Positions 24,068 to 35,153 of a stretch of 35,177 nt of DNA are shown one piece after another; position 1 is the first letter of the stretch; the number at the start of each line of letters is the position of its first letter. Both the position numbers and the translations under genes were made by a program. Location: NCBI RefSeq assembly GCF_019429335.1, contig NZ_JAHYJB010000015.1:1-35177 (forward strand), read 5' to 3'. The stretch comes from Sulfurimonas sp. (GTDB lineage Bacteria; Campylobacterota; Campylobacteria; Campylobacterales; Sulfurimonadaceae). The notes below the pieces were generated by a model. It ran no database searches. It was not told where the DNA came from and was given only the letters and a program-made list of their open reading frames with translations.

Positions 24068-25620
24068 TACTGCTTCCTTTTATGGAGGTTGTTTGTAAAC
24101 TCTTTTATAAACTGAGTGTTTCCTATAACCAAAAGATAATCCCCAAGCTCTAAAATTGTACTATCTGGCGGATTGAACATAAACTCATTTTCGCTCTTTT
24201 TATAAATACCAAGCAATACAACTCTATATTTTTTATTCTCAAGCTCGCCGACTGACGTGAAGCTGTCCAAAATCCTCTCACTGACTACAATCTCTTGCAT
24301 GTCCACGCCGTTATAGCTAAAACGCAGAGCATGAATTGCCTCAAACGCCACGGGCTTTCCTACAAACTCTCTAGCAACCATCCCGACTAGCTCTTTTTCA
24401 TAAAAAAGCTCGTTTACACCTGCAAAAACAAGCTTGTTTCTGTTTGCTTTATTTTTTAAAATAGAGAGAATAAACACATCTTTGTTAAAAGAGCGGATTG
24501 TCAGCGTAGTATAGACATTTTCCACATCGCTGTGGCTTAAACAGATAATCGCCTTTACTTGAGCCTCGATATTTATGCGAAGTTTTCTATAACTCTCTAT
24601 GCTTCCAGGGTCATAGTTGAGTGCAAAAAAACCATCTTTTTTTGCCTGCAAAACTTTTTGCAAATTCTCTTCCAAGATGATTACTCTGCTGTTTTGCATA
24701 AGCTTTTTTGCAACCTCTTTGGAGACGCTCTCATAGCCGCAGATAAGATAAAACTCTTTTATGCTTGAAATGTCGTTAATCAGTTTTGTATCTTTTATCT
24801 CATCTAGTTTTTCCGTAAACGCCGTAACAATAAGTGATGTAGTAAATGAGAAAACGGCAATACCAGCTACAATAACAAACATCGCAACAACTCTTCCCGC
24901 TTCAGTTATTGGAGTTATATCGCCGTAACCTACCGTCGATATAGTTACAATCGACCAATACACAGCCTCAAAAAGCGTATTAATAGGAGAAGCGGGGTTA
25001 TTTGCCTCCATGACGTAGATAAGCACGGATGAGACAAAAACAACGATAGAAGCAAAGACCAAAAGCGTGATGAATTCAAACTTTTTTGCAGATATTACCG
25101 ATACAAAAACCTGAATACTTTTTGCGTATCTAAATAGTTTAAAGACGCGAAAAAGTATAAAAAGTCTTAGTAGTCTGAGCTGGTGGAAAAACGGAAGAAT
25201 AGCCAGTAAATCTATGATTGCCTTAAACGAAATAACATATTTTAGTTTAGCATGTAAAATCTTTCGCAAGGCTCTTAAAAACCTAAATTTATCACCAAGC
25301 AGAGCGTCATGCTCGCTCTGTTTTATTATTATCTCAGTAACGCTGCTGCTTACCCAGAATCTCAACATATACTCTATAAAAAATATGACTGATATAACAT
25401 AGTTGTTAAAAAACAAAAACTCATCGTTCACATGCGATTTCACCTCTCTGATGAGGATAAAAACACTTGAGAAAATCAGCGCTATCATAAAGAGGTCAAA
25501 AACCTTTTTATATCGATAGTCGCCGTTTTCTAGCAGGTTATAGAAGAAGTGTTTTGTTTTTGTGTAGTTATTTGATGTGTTTATTTTATATGCGGTGTCT
25601 ATCAGCAGGCGTTTTAGCAA
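24067..25620 (-). CDS. Voltage-gated-type K+ channel with RCK domains
   Basis: A 517-aa channel. Six membrane segments precede the pore: S4 carries regularly spaced charges (Arg149, Arg152, Arg158, Lys161, Arg164), and the selectivity filter is T-V-G-Y-G-D at 229-234. After S6 come a RCK_N domain (about 290-410) and a RCK_C domain (about 430-510, ending L-G-D-Y-L-L-V-I-G-N-T). It should pass K+ through the inner membrane under ligand control. S1-S4 plus RCK in one chain is found in the Kch group. The start is TTG at 25620, with only a weak GGGA upstream, 5 nt after the gatB stop. A second RCK gene follows. Confidence 0.9.
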   Translation of the reverse strand: MLKRLLIDTAYKINTSNNYTKTKHFFYNLLENGDYRYKKVFDLFMIALIFSSVFILIREVKSHVNDEFLFFNNYVISVIFFIEYMLRFWVSSSVTEIIIKQSEHDALLGDKFRFLRALRKILHAKLKYVISFKAIIDLLAILPFFHQLRLLRLFILFRVFKLFRYAKSIQVFVSVISAKKFEFITLLVFASIVVFVSSVLIYVMEANNPASPINTLFEAVYWSIVTISTVGYGDITPITEAGRVVAMFVIVAGIAVFSFTTSLIVTAFTEKLDEIKDTKLINDISSIKEFYLICGYESVSKEVAKKLMQNSRVIILEENLQKVLQAKKDGFFALNYDPGSIESYRKLRINIEAQVKAIICLSHSDVENVYTTLTIRSFNKDVFILSILKNKANRNKLVFAGVNELFYEKELVGMVAREFVGKPVAFEAIHALRFSYNGVDMQEIVVSERILDSFTSVGELENKKYRVVLLGIYKKSENEFMFNPPDSTILELGDYLLVIGNTQFIKEFTNNLHKRKQ

Positions 25621-25625
25621 AACTG

Positions 25626-27050
25626 TTATCCCAGCTTTGCTTTTAAGATGTCATTAACGGTAGCAGGATTTGCACTCCCTTTTGACTCTTTCATAACCTG
25701 ACCTACAAAGAAGCCAAAAAGCTTATCTTTTCCGCTTTTATACTCTGTAACCTTGTCCCCATTTGCATTTATAACAGCATCGCAGATAGCCTCAATCGCA
25801 CCCATGTCACTCACCTGCTTAAGCCCTAGAGTCTCAATAGCGCTATCTACATCGCCGCTTTTTTCCATAAGAAAATCAAGAACCTCTTTGGCAGCTTTTC
25901 CGCTTATCGTACCGTCTTCTATTCTCTTAACCAAAAGTGCGAGTTTTTTAGCATCAACGGGAGAGTTTGAGATATTAACTTCACCCTTAAATCTTCCAAG
26001 AAGCTCTACGGTGAGCCAAGTAAGAGCGTTTTTTGCACTAATACCCTCTTGCATCATGCTCTCAAAGTAGTGAGCCATCTCCACGGCTGAAGTCAATACG
26101 CTTGCGTTGTACTCATTTATCCCGTAATCTTTAACAAAACGAGCCATCTTCTCATCCGGTAGTTCAGGGATTTTGCTAAATTCACTCATCATATCGTCAG
26201 TTATAACGACCTTAAGCAAATCAGGCTCTGGGAAGTAGCGGTAATCTGCCGCCTCCTCTTTTCCGCGCATAGAACGAGTCTCCTGCTTAACTTGGTCAAA
26301 AAGTCTAGTCTCTTGGCAGATATCTCTAGCATAAACGCCATCTTCCCAAGCCTCTATCTGGCGTGCAACTTCAAGCTCTATAGCTCTTTGAATAAATCTA
26401 AAACTGTTTATGTTTTTAATCTCGACGCGAGTGTAGAGCTTTTCATCACCTTTTGGGCGGATAGAGACGTTTACGTCAACACGGAAAGAGCCCTCTTGCA
26501 TGTTCGCATCGCCGATATCTAGGTAGCGAATAATTGAGTGAAGCTTTTTGAGATAAAGCGTAACCTCTTCGGCACTTCTTAAATCAGGCTCGCTTACTAT
26601 CTCTAAAAGCGGTGTTCCTGCACGGTTTAAATCAACTTTTGAGACAGGTCCGTCATGTATGTTTTTTCCCGCATCCGCTTCAATGTGTGCACGGTTTATG
26701 CGAATAATCTTGTGTGAGCCGTCCTCAAAGTCAATACGAAGTTTTCCATGTTCGACAACGGGAGTGTAGAGCTGTGTAATCTGGTAAGCAGATGGACTAT
26801 CAGGATAAAAGTAACTTTTTCTATCAAAATATGATGTCTGGTTTATCTTAGCGCCAACAGCCGTACCAAACATAACAGACTTGTGAAGCACCTCTTTGTT
26901 AAGCACTGGAAGAGCCCCTGGGAGTGCGAGACATGTAGGGCATGTGTTTCTATTTTGTTTGTGGTTAAAGCTCGTAGGACATGAGCAAAAAAGTTTAGTT
27001 TTTGTGTTTAGCTGAACGTGGACTTCAAGTCCGATAACTACTTCAAACAT
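25626..27050 (-). CDS. gatB: Aspartyl/glutamyl-tRNA(Asn/Gln) amidotransferase subunit B
   Basis: GatB, with GatA and GatC, amidates Glu-tRNA(Gln) and Asp-tRNA(Asn). The 474-aa protein shows [12 protein letters not shown] at the start, the zinc-type cysteines in F-C-S-C and N-T-C-P-T-C, the conserved L-P-G-A-L-P-V, Y-F-Y-P-D and [10 protein letters not shown], and the C-terminal tRNA-binding YqeY-like domain. Length is normal. gatA and gatC are not in the window. An ATG start with AAGGA and a TATAAT box upstream indicates its own promoter, perhaps also driving the channel genes downstream. Confidence 0.97.
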   Translation of the reverse strand: MFEVVIGLEVHVQLNTKTKLFCSCPTSFNHKQNRNTCPTCLALPGALPVLNKEVLHKSVMFGTAVGAKINQTSYFDRKSYFYPDSPSAYQITQLYTPVVEHGKLRIDFEDGSHKIIRINRAHIEADAGKNIHDGPVSKVDLNRAGTPLLEIVSEPDLRSAEEVTLYLKKLHSIIRYLDIGDANMQEGSFRVDVNVSIRPKGDEKLYTRVEIKNINSFRFIQRAIELEVARQIEAWEDGVYARDICQETRLFDQVKQETRSMRGKEEAADYRYFPEPDLLKVVITDDMMSEFSKIPELPDEKMARFVKDYGINEYNASVLTSAVEMAHYFESMMQEGISAKNALTWLTVELLGRFKGEVNISNSPVDAKKLALLVKRIEDGTISGKAAKEVLDFLMEKSGDVDSAIETLGLKQVSDMGAIEAICDAVINANGDKVTEYKSGKDKLFGFFVGQVMKESKGSANPATVNDILKAKLG

Positions 27051-27055
27051 AGTTT

Positions 27056-27074
27056 TCCTTGATAAAAAATTATA
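27056..27074 (-). promoter_or_regulatory. gatB promoter and ribosome site
   Basis: On the minus strand TATAAT (27074 to 27069) predicts +1 near 27062, and AAGGA (27060 to 27056) ends 5 nt before the gatB ATG. A GCTTT...AAAGC hairpin with one bulge at about 27102-27121 lies behind it and may end the atpB transcript, though it lacks a T-run. Confidence 0.5.
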
Positions 27075-27137
27075 ATATTGTGTTGGATTTTACCCAATTA
27101 TGCTTTTATGTTTCATAAAGCGCAAATAATTGTAGGT

Positions 27138-27401
27138 TTACTTGGTATGTTTAGAGTAGATTTTTTCTAAAAGTTTTGTCTGTTTTTTTGCTTCATAAAG
27201 CTTTTCTCTATTTACGGAGAAGGCATCAAGAGCCAAAATAAGAAAAAATGCTATAACGACAAAGAAAATAGTTATAAAGATAGCGAGTGAAAAGCCTAAA
27301 AAAGAGAAGAGTTTAAAAGTGATAAGAGCACCAAAGATGATAATCGCCCACGATGCTCCAAACAAAAAGCTAATAATTCTGTCGAATTTCTCTTTTTGCA
27401 T
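27138..27401 (-). CDS. Small membrane protein downstream of atpB
   Basis: An 87-aa protein with two long hydrophobic helices (about 10-33 and 37-58) and a lysine-rich C-terminal tail likely in the cytoplasm (E-A-K-K-Q-T-K-L-L-E-K). No family recognised. It begins 12 nt after the atpB stop, so it is co-transcribed. It does not look like AtpI (no matching motif) nor like subunit c (no central carboxylate in the second helix). Role unknown. Confidence 0.72.
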   Translation of the reverse strand: MQKEKFDRIISFLFGASWAIIIFGALITFKLFSFLGFSLAIFITIFFVVIAFFLILALDAFSVNREKLYEAKKQTKLLEKIYSKHTK

Positions 27402-27413
27402 GGTCTTTAGCCG

Positions 27414-28088
27414 TTAGTGTTCGTTAACGGCTATCGCTCCGCCAAGGTAAACATACGTAAGCATCATAAAGATGAATGCTTGCAAGAATGCCATAAATGT
27501 AAGAAGTGCGAATGGAATCATTGGTAATAACCAAGGAGCAAGCATTAAGATTACCATTAAGAACATATCGTCACCCTTAACGTTACCGAAAAGACGGAAG
27601 CTAAGAGATACCAAACGAGAGATGTGAGAAACTATCTCGATTGGGAACATCAACCAGTATAACCACCAAACAGGTCCAAGAAAGTGCTTGAAGTATTTGA
27701 TAACACCTTGACGGCGGATACCTTCATAGTTGTAGTAAACAAATACGGCAAGCGCCAAAGTAAGAGGCATCTCCAAAAATCCGGTTGGAGCCTCAAAGCC
27801 TGGAATGACACCGACTATATTAGCAATACCTACAAACAGTCCGATAGTCGCAACAAGCGGAAGATAACGACGAGCATTCTCTTGACCCATTACATCCGTT
27901 CCCATTTTAAGAACGCCTGAGATGTACGCTTCCATTACGTTTTGAGTTCCGGTTGGAACCATTTTTAAGTTTGACATAGCCATCCTGACAAGCACTAAAG
28001 CGATACCTGCCGAAAGCAGCATGTGCGTCATGTAGATAAAAGTCTTATCGTGAGAAATTAGACCGAAAAATGTAAACAATTCACCCAT
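27414..28088 (-). CDS. atpB: F-type ATP synthase subunit a
   Basis: Subunit a forms the two proton half-channels against the c-ring. The 224-aa protein has about five or six membrane helices and the essential Arg in [10 protein letters not shown] near residue 166. The following helices include the family's [12 protein letters not shown] motif. No other atp gene is in the window; atpB standing apart from the main ATP synthase operon is normal in Campylobacterota. The ATG is preceded by GGGAG at 8 nt. Confidence 0.95.
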   Translation of the reverse strand: MGELFTFFGLISHDKTFIYMTHMLLSAGIALVLVRMAMSNLKMVPTGTQNVMEAYISGVLKMGTDVMGQENARRYLPLVATIGLFVGIANIVGVIPGFEAPTGFLEMPLTLALAVFVYYNYEGIRRQGVIKYFKHFLGPVWWLYWLMFPIEIVSHISRLVSLSFRLFGNVKGDDMFLMVILMLAPWLLPMIPFALLTFMAFLQAFIFMMLTYVYLGGAIAVNEH

Positions 28089-28120
28089 AGGTGTACTCCC
28101 TGTCTCGTAAAAATTGTGTG

Positions 28121-28126
28121 ATTATA
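28121..28126 (-). promoter_or_regulatory. -10 box for atpB
   Basis: TATAAT on the minus strand predicts +1 near 28114 and a leader of about 26 nt. The upstream area is A/T-rich with a TTTAATTAAA palindrome and no clear -35. Confidence 0.5.
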
Positions 28127-28166
28127 GTAAAGATTTAATTAAACTTTTATAATATCAAAAAATTCT

Positions 28167-29222
28167 CTACCTTTTTTTGCTCTTTTTGTCTCTTTTTACA
28201 TCTTTAGCACTGTAGTTTTTCCCTGCTATGCTCTCTAGAAACACAGTTGCGTAAGACCCTTTTGGCATCGTAAAAGAGATATTTAGCATTGTCTCTTTTT
28301 TAACATATTTGCAGTCAATATCGCTCGGATAAACAAGAGCTTCACGTCTCTGCCCTTTTTCTTGCAAAAACTCATCATCGTACTTTGCTTCTATCTCCGC
28401 CGCATCATATTTGGCGCGAAAAACATCTCTTCCGCAAAGAAGTCCGGTTGGAGTAATCTTCTTTGCCGCGAACTCTTTTGAGGGTATCAGCTTTGGCGTA
28501 GAGAGCTTGCCCTCTTTTGACATGTAAACGTCACCGCTAAGAGGCATAAACTCTAAAGAGCCACTCTCTTTAGTGAGCATTATTCTCTCTCTTAGCCACT
28601 CGTTAAAATAGTAGCTCTGATAAACAGAAATCAAAAAGCTCTTCAGTTTCGCATCTTCGATGAAAAGCTCGCCCTTTATCATCTCTCTAGATTGCTCAAT
28701 ACTGTCTGCATCACGCCCGAATCTTTGGTATCCAAAATAGTTTGGAAGTCCGCTTTTTGCTATTTTTCTGGCAACTTTCTCTATCTTGCCGGCATCCATC
28801 GCATCAAGCTCGTAAAGATTTATGCTAAATCTGTTTCCTGCAAGGTCTCCCATTCTTATGGAGTGAGAGTGCCTTGTGCTGCTTAGTATCTTTATCTGAT
28901 TGTGATGAAACTTCTTAAGCAGAGCCTCATATTTTGTCTCAACCGAGAGGTACTGTGTTGTTGTCGCGTGTTTGTCTTTAAGCCCGGCGTAGCCTATCTT
29001 TTGAGCTGGAATAGCCAAATATTCTGCAAAGATGGCAATCATGTCCCAAGTTGTAAGTTCAACTTTTTGCACTTTTAAAATTAGGTAATTTCCTCTGCCT
29101 AAAAACTCTTCTATCGGTATTTCATCAACTACGAAATCCCTCTCGTTTTGATAAAATTTAAAGTCGATATCCTGCGTGGAGTGGAGATACTCTCTATCCA
29201 GCTCTTTTATAATTGTAGAAAT
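28167..29222 (-). CDS. truD: tRNA pseudouridine(13) synthase TruD
   Basis: TruD converts U13 of tRNA(Glu) to pseudouridine. The catalytic motif G-L-K-D-K-H-A is clear. The first ordinary start codon (GTG at 29072) would cut off conserved N-terminal sequence: upstream, in the same open frame, the code reads F-Y-Q-N-E-R-D-F-V-V-D-E-I-P and G-R-G-N-Y-L-I-L-K-V, which align with E. coli TruD (E-D-F-V-V ... G-E-G-E-H-I-L-V). No ATG, GTG or TTG occurs before the upstream stop. I place the start at an ATT (29222) behind AAAGGAG, giving 351 aa and catalytic Asp83 (Asp80 in E. coli). A CTG at 29201 is the alternative. It overlaps the end of ribF. Confidence 0.88.
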   Translation of the reverse strand: MSTIIKELDREYLHSTQDIDFKFYQNERDFVVDEIPIEEFLGRGNYLILKVQKVELTTWDMIAIFAEYLAIPAQKIGYAGLKDKHATTTQYLSVETKYEALLKKFHHNQIKILSSTRHSHSIRMGDLAGNRFSINLYELDAMDAGKIEKVARKIAKSGLPNYFGYQRFGRDADSIEQSREMIKGELFIEDAKLKSFLISVYQSYYFNEWLRERIMLTKESGSLEFMPLSGDVYMSKEGKLSTPKLIPSKEFAAKKITPTGLLCGRDVFRAKYDAAEIEAKYDDEFLQEKGQRREALVYPSDIDCKYVKKETMLNISFTMPKGSYATVFLESIAGKNYSAKDVKRDKKSKKR

Positions 29223-30028
29223 TTTAGCTCCTTTGAAGCGATTGCTATATCTTTTTTTATAGCTTTTCTTAACTCGTCTAGCGAGTCAAATTTTTTGTTT
29301 TCTCTTATGAAGTTGACAAAACTGATGCGCGCCTTCTCTTTGCATGAGACCTCACCGTCAAGTATATGGCTCTCTAGCGCAAAACTTCCGTCCGTCGTCA
29401 CTCTATACCCCACAAAAGAGACCGATGGATGAAAATGCTCCTCATCGTCTATGCGTGTGAGTGTTGCGTAAACACCCTCTTTTGGCATCAAAAACTCTTT
29501 TGCTTCTAAGTTTATAGTTGCATATAGCTCTTTTTTGCCTATGCCCTGACCTGCAACCACTTTGCCTTTGATAGTGTAATTATGCCCTAAAAAAGCGTTA
29601 GCTCCGTTAATATCTCCGATTTGAAGCTTCGCTCTTATCTTATGAGAGTGAACGGAATCGCCGTGAAGTGAGACCTCATCTATTACGACTACTTCACCCT
29701 CAAAGAGAGTTTTTAGGTCATTAAAGGAGTATTTTCTGTTTTTCCCAAAGTGAAAATCGTACCCGACCACAATTTTCTTCAGTTTTGGAAACTTCTCTTT
29801 TAAAAAAGCTATAAACTCCTCTCCGCTTAAGTGACGGATATCATCAAGTTTAAGATAGAGAAAAGGAAAGTGCGAAAAGTGCTCACGCTCTTTTTTTGGG
29901 GTAAGGTTTGCATAACCAGTCTCTATAACGACGATAGTGCTATTCTCATCCAGTGCTCCAAAAAGCTGCTGATGCCCGACGTGCATACCGTCAAAGCCGC
30001 CTATTGCTATGGATGTGCTGTTTTTCAA
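29207..30028 (-). CDS. ribF: Bifunctional riboflavin kinase/FAD synthetase
   Basis: RibF phosphorylates riboflavin to FMN and adenylylates FMN to FAD. The 273-aa protein has the N-terminal nucleotidyltransferase domain with G-G-F-D-G-M-H-V-G-H (H-x-G-H near residue 17), and F-H-F-G-K-N-R-K-Y near 92. The C-terminal kinase domain shows G-Q-G-I-G-K-K-E-L-Y-A-T-I-N-L near 155-169 and the acidic L-E-S-H-I-L near 218. It is somewhat shorter than E. coli RibF, which is normal here. The start is TTG at 30028 with GAGGA 9-10 nt upstream. truD follows with overlap. Confidence 0.95.
   Translation of the reverse strand: MKNSTSIAIGGFDGMHVGHQQLFGALDENSTIVVIETGYANLTPKKEREHFSHFPFLYLKLDDIRHLSGEEFIAFLKEKFPKLKKIVVGYDFHFGKNRKYSFNDLKTLFEGEVVVIDEVSLHGDSVHSHKIRAKLQIGDINGANAFLGHNYTIKGKVVAGQGIGKKELYATINLEAKEFLMPKEGVYATLTRIDDEEHFHPSVSFVGYRVTTDGSFALESHILDGEVSCKEKARISFVNFIRENKKFDSLDELRKAIKKDIAIASKELKFLQL
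29220..29234 (-). promoter_or_regulatory. Ribosome site ahead of an ATT start (truD)
   Basis: On the minus strand AAAGGAG (29234 to 29228) is followed by 5 bases and ATT (29222 to 29220), in frame with truD. The site lies inside the ribF coding end, so it would couple truD to ribF translation. AUU starts are known for infC and pcnB in E. coli. Confidence 0.5.
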
Positions 30029-30089
30029 ATCTTTTTCCTCTCGATTAAAATAGCTTCTTTTTTTTTATGCAGAATTCTATCAAAAAGGT

Positions 30090-30362
30090 CTATATTTTAT
30101 CATTAAAGGTATTTTGCGTTTTATTTCTATACCACTTTTTAAGCCCGTACAAGCTTATCAATATCCAAAAAAACTCTATGATAAAAGAGGCAAGGTTCCA
30201 GTTGTACAAGAGTGAATAGACAATAAGCAGCGCGCCTAAGAAGTTAAGAAACGAGTACAAAAAGCCTTTTGAGTCTATTTTTTCACTCTGCAACAAAAAA
30301 TATGTTACCAAAACCATTGCTACACCTACGATACCGACGACATCTACTGCGAAACTGTTCAT
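30090..30362 (-). CDS. CBU_0592-type small membrane protein
   Basis: A 90-aa protein with three hydrophobic segments (about 4-24, 34-50, 55-73). The pattern G-I-V-G-V-A-M-V-L-V-T-Y-F-L-L-Q, then F-L-N-F-L-G-A-L-L-I-V-Y-S-L-L, then S-F-I-I-E-F-F-W-I-L-I-S-L-Y-G matches the CBU_0592-like family, whose function is not known. It stands between ribF and the palindromic repeat. Its start is ATG at 30362; AGAAAAT-like purines replace a strong ribosome site. Confidence 0.75.
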   Translation of the reverse strand: MNSFAVDVVGIVGVAMVLVTYFLLQSEKIDSKGFLYSFLNFLGALLIVYSLLYNWNLASFIIEFFWILISLYGLKKWYRNKTQNTFNDKI

Positions 30363-30399
30363 TTATTTTCTCCGTGGTTTGTTTGTTAATTTGTTTTTT

Positions 30400-30484
30400 C
30401 TCGTTCCAATGCTCTAGCGTTGGAATGCATATTGCAGCCATAAAAACTCAAGTATGCATTACCATCGTAGACGATTGTAACGAG
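30400..30484. repeat. REP-like palindrome pair (two hairpins in inverted order)
   Basis: Two 32-base arms (30400-30431 and 30453-30484) are inverted copies, identical at 24 of 32 positions, around a 21-base spacer. Each arm folds on its own: CCAATGC-TCTA-GCGTTGG on the left (7 bp) and ACCATCG-TAGA-CGATTGT on the right (one mismatch). Several differences between arms are paired so that the stem is kept (GC/GC against CG/CG). This is the build of REP/BIME-type elements. Only this copy is in the window. The rest of the gap 30363-30508 shows nothing else. Confidence 0.65.
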
Positions 30485-30508
30485 AATTATTTCTTTTTTT
30501 CATTATCT

Positions 30509-31321
30509 TCAAGTAAATTTTTTTGCGTTTTTGCTTGTCACTACTTTTTTACCTGTTTTGGCTTCAAGTTCAGCTCGTGCGACTTTTGCTACGTTGCCGC
30601 CTTGTTTGGCTACATCTTTGCTCTCTTCAAAGCTTTTAGGATTTATCGCTTCTGAGATGTCTTTGGTAGAAGCTTCCGCCAACATATTTAAAATCAGCTC
30701 CGTATTTGTCATATTATCCCGCAAGTTCTCTTTTTTGAGACCTTTTAAGACTTTGTACTCTTTTGTTGTTTTATCTGCCCAAGTTTTTGTAATAATATCT
30801 GTAAGTGTCGCGAACCCTGTTCCCTCTCGCACTCCTACTCTATTCCACTCATCTGTCAGCTCTTTTCGTATTTCGATGCTTTTTAGCCTTTGATTTATCC
30901 AGTTTTGGCTATATCCGAGTTCCAAATACTGTTTCAATGCTCTATCTATGGTAAGTTCAGGGTCGCTCATCTCCTCAATACGCTCACTTGCCACCTTTGC
31001 CAGCCAAAGCTTAAAAGGCTCTGCTTTTGGTGAGGGGATAGACTGGATAAGCCTAAAAAGCTGCTCAGTATCGGCTACATCCGTTTTATAATATTTCCCA
31101 TCAGGTGATTTCATTTTCAGTTGACTACAATTTGTAGCCAACTCACTTCCCTCAGCTTTTAGTCGTGTTTTTAAAACACTCCAATATTTTCTAGGATTTA
31201 CACTTTCCGTAAGTATCTCTACGACATCAACGACAGAGATATACCATTTCTCTTGCTCTTCATCCCAGAGAGTTCTTACTTTTTTATCTTCAAAAAGTTT
31301 GATAGATTCATGCGGTTTCAT
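30509..31321 (-). CDS. BRO-N/DinD-like DNA-binding protein
   Basis: A 270-aa protein. The N-terminal 110 residues form a BRO-N domain (V-R-T-L-W-D-E-E-Q-E-K-W-Y-I-S-V-V-D-V-V, then Y-W-S-V-L-K-T-R-L), as in phage antirepressors and baculovirus BRO proteins. The C-terminal part (G-G-N-V-A-K-V-A-R-A-E-L-E-A-K-T-G-K-K-V-V) is the tail found in DinD and its relatives. In E. coli DinD is induced by DNA damage and limits RecA filaments; here the role is unproven. It is a single gene with its own -10 box and AAAGG before the ATG. Such genes move often, and a REP-like repeat lies just past its 3' end. Confidence 0.85.
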   Translation of the reverse strand: MKPHESIKLFEDKKVRTLWDEEQEKWYISVVDVVEILTESVNPRKYWSVLKTRLKAEGSELATNCSQLKMKSPDGKYYKTDVADTEQLFRLIQSIPSPKAEPFKLWLAKVASERIEEMSDPELTIDRALKQYLELGYSQNWINQRLKSIEIRKELTDEWNRVGVREGTGFATLTDIITKTWADKTTKEYKVLKGLKKENLRDNMTNTELILNMLAEASTKDISEAINPKSFEESKDVAKQGGNVAKVARAELEAKTGKKVVTSKNAKKFT

Positions 31322-31350
31322 CAGTTTTGCCTTTTATAATCATTTCAAAC

Positions 31351-31356
31351 ATTATA
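31351..31356 (-). promoter_or_regulatory. -10 box for the BRO-N gene
   Basis: TATAAT on the minus strand predicts +1 near 31344 and a leader of about 22 nt. No LexA-type box is evident upstream. Confidence 0.5.
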
Positions 31357-31413
31357 ACTTTTGGGATAAGCCAACTCAAAAAATATTGCAATTTGTTATA
31401 TTTTATCTAAAAT

Positions 31414-34105
<2,692 letters not shown>

Positions 34106-34175
34106 CTAGAACAAGCCATTCGTTTTAAACTTGATTATAGTCAATGATAATAAATATTATAATCAGTAATATACA

Positions 34176-34240
34176 GAGCCACTTTCAAATTCCCAAAAAC
34201 ACCTCTGAATTTAAGGTTCTTGAAAGTTTAAAAAAGGCTC
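34176..34240 (+). repeat. Probable left-end region of the insertion sequence
   Basis: GAGCC-ACTTTCAA (34176-34188) is answered by TTGAAAGT (34220-34227) and, after 8 bases, GGCTC (34236-34240). This paired structure lies 74 nt before the transposase start and may mark the left end of the element, or fold in readthrough RNA to block outside-driven transposase expression. The exact end cannot be fixed because the right end is missing. Confidence 0.35.
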
Positions 34241-34313
34241 ATTAAAGCCGAGTTTTCTGATGTTTTAAGTAAAATTCTTTTGCAAACAACATACCAAAAA
34301 CAAGAGAAACTCA

Positions 34314-35105
34314 GTGACAAAAATTATACCATTCTTATCAAAAATGTGGCTTAAAATTACAAATCTTGAAAACTCACTTTTTCCAGAGTTGCAAGCATCT
34401 TTAGGAGTACTCAGCTCTAAAGAAGAGAAACTTATTAAGATTTTAGATTTTGCAGAAATAGAACAATTTATTCACGATACACATGTAACAAATATCCCAA
34501 AAGACAGAGTCCCGTTTGCTCGAGCTTTTATTGCCAAAAGTGTTTATAATCTTCAAACAACAAGTGATCTTATAGACAGACTCAAAATTGATAGAACACT
34601 CAGAGTTCTTTGTGGATGGAGATATGCAACCGATATTCCAAGCGAATCTACATTTAGCAGGGCATTTAAAGAGTTTAGCGAGATAAATTTAGCTGCAAAG
34701 ACCCATGATAAGTTTATAAGGGAGTATCTCAGTGACACCATCTTTCTTTACAACGCAAGTGATGCCACTAAAATACCGCTACGCCAAAAGCCTCTTAAAG
34801 TTGAAAAAGAAGAGAAGCCTAAAAAGAAAAGAGGCAGACCAAGAAAAGGCGAGAAGAGAGAGCCTCTCAAACCTACAATATTGACACAACAAAAAGATAT
34901 GAAAACCACAGAGGAGATGCTATCTCTTGTGTCAACAGAGTGTGGAGTCGGTATAAAACAGAACTCCAAAGGCAACCGTGAAATATGGATAGGCGGTAAG
35001 CTTCATATCAGTGCAGTAGATGGAGATATACCCATAACAGCCATATACTCAGGTGCATATAACGGTTTATCCGGACACCTCTGTCGGTTTCATTCGGACA
35101 GTTGA
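34314..35105 (+). pseudogene. IS1182/IS5-like DDE transposase, 3' truncated
   Basis: The first 245 or so residues match an IS1182/IS5-type transposase: an N-terminal DUF772-like part (F-A-R-A-F-I-A-K-S-V-Y, then P-S-E-S-T-F-S-R-A-F), a first catalytic Asp probably in N-A-S-D-A-T-K near residue 147, and D-G-D-I-P-I-T-A-I-Y-S-G-A, where the family's second block begins. A basic AT-hook-like stretch (K-K-R-G-R-P-R-K-G) lies at about 171-179. After I-Y-S-G-A the frame turns into unrelated residues and stops at 263 aa, well short of the usual 400 or more, so the rest of the catalytic core is absent. The start is GTG. It is a dead copy unless the remainder lies beyond an inserted element past the window. 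Confidence 0.8.
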
Positions 35106-35153
35106 AGAAGAGATATTTTCTGTGGCGATATTTTAGCATAAGTGTCCGAATGA
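35082..35153. mobile_element. Possible end of a second mobile element inside the transposase
   Basis: Just after the transposase loses its frame, an 11-bp inverted repeat appears: TCATTCGGACA (35090-35100) and TGTCCGAATGA (35143-35153). A TGTC at 35082 could be the tip of an element of the type that begins TGT and carries repeated subterminal sites (IS21-like, for example). The window ends 24 bases later without an open frame, so the identity is open. Confidence 0.4.

Noticed and set aside
34131-34144. Near FNR box TTGATTATAGTCAA
   Set aside because: One half-site base is off, no promoter is placed at a fitting distance, and it lies in A/T-rich sequence where such matches arise by chance.
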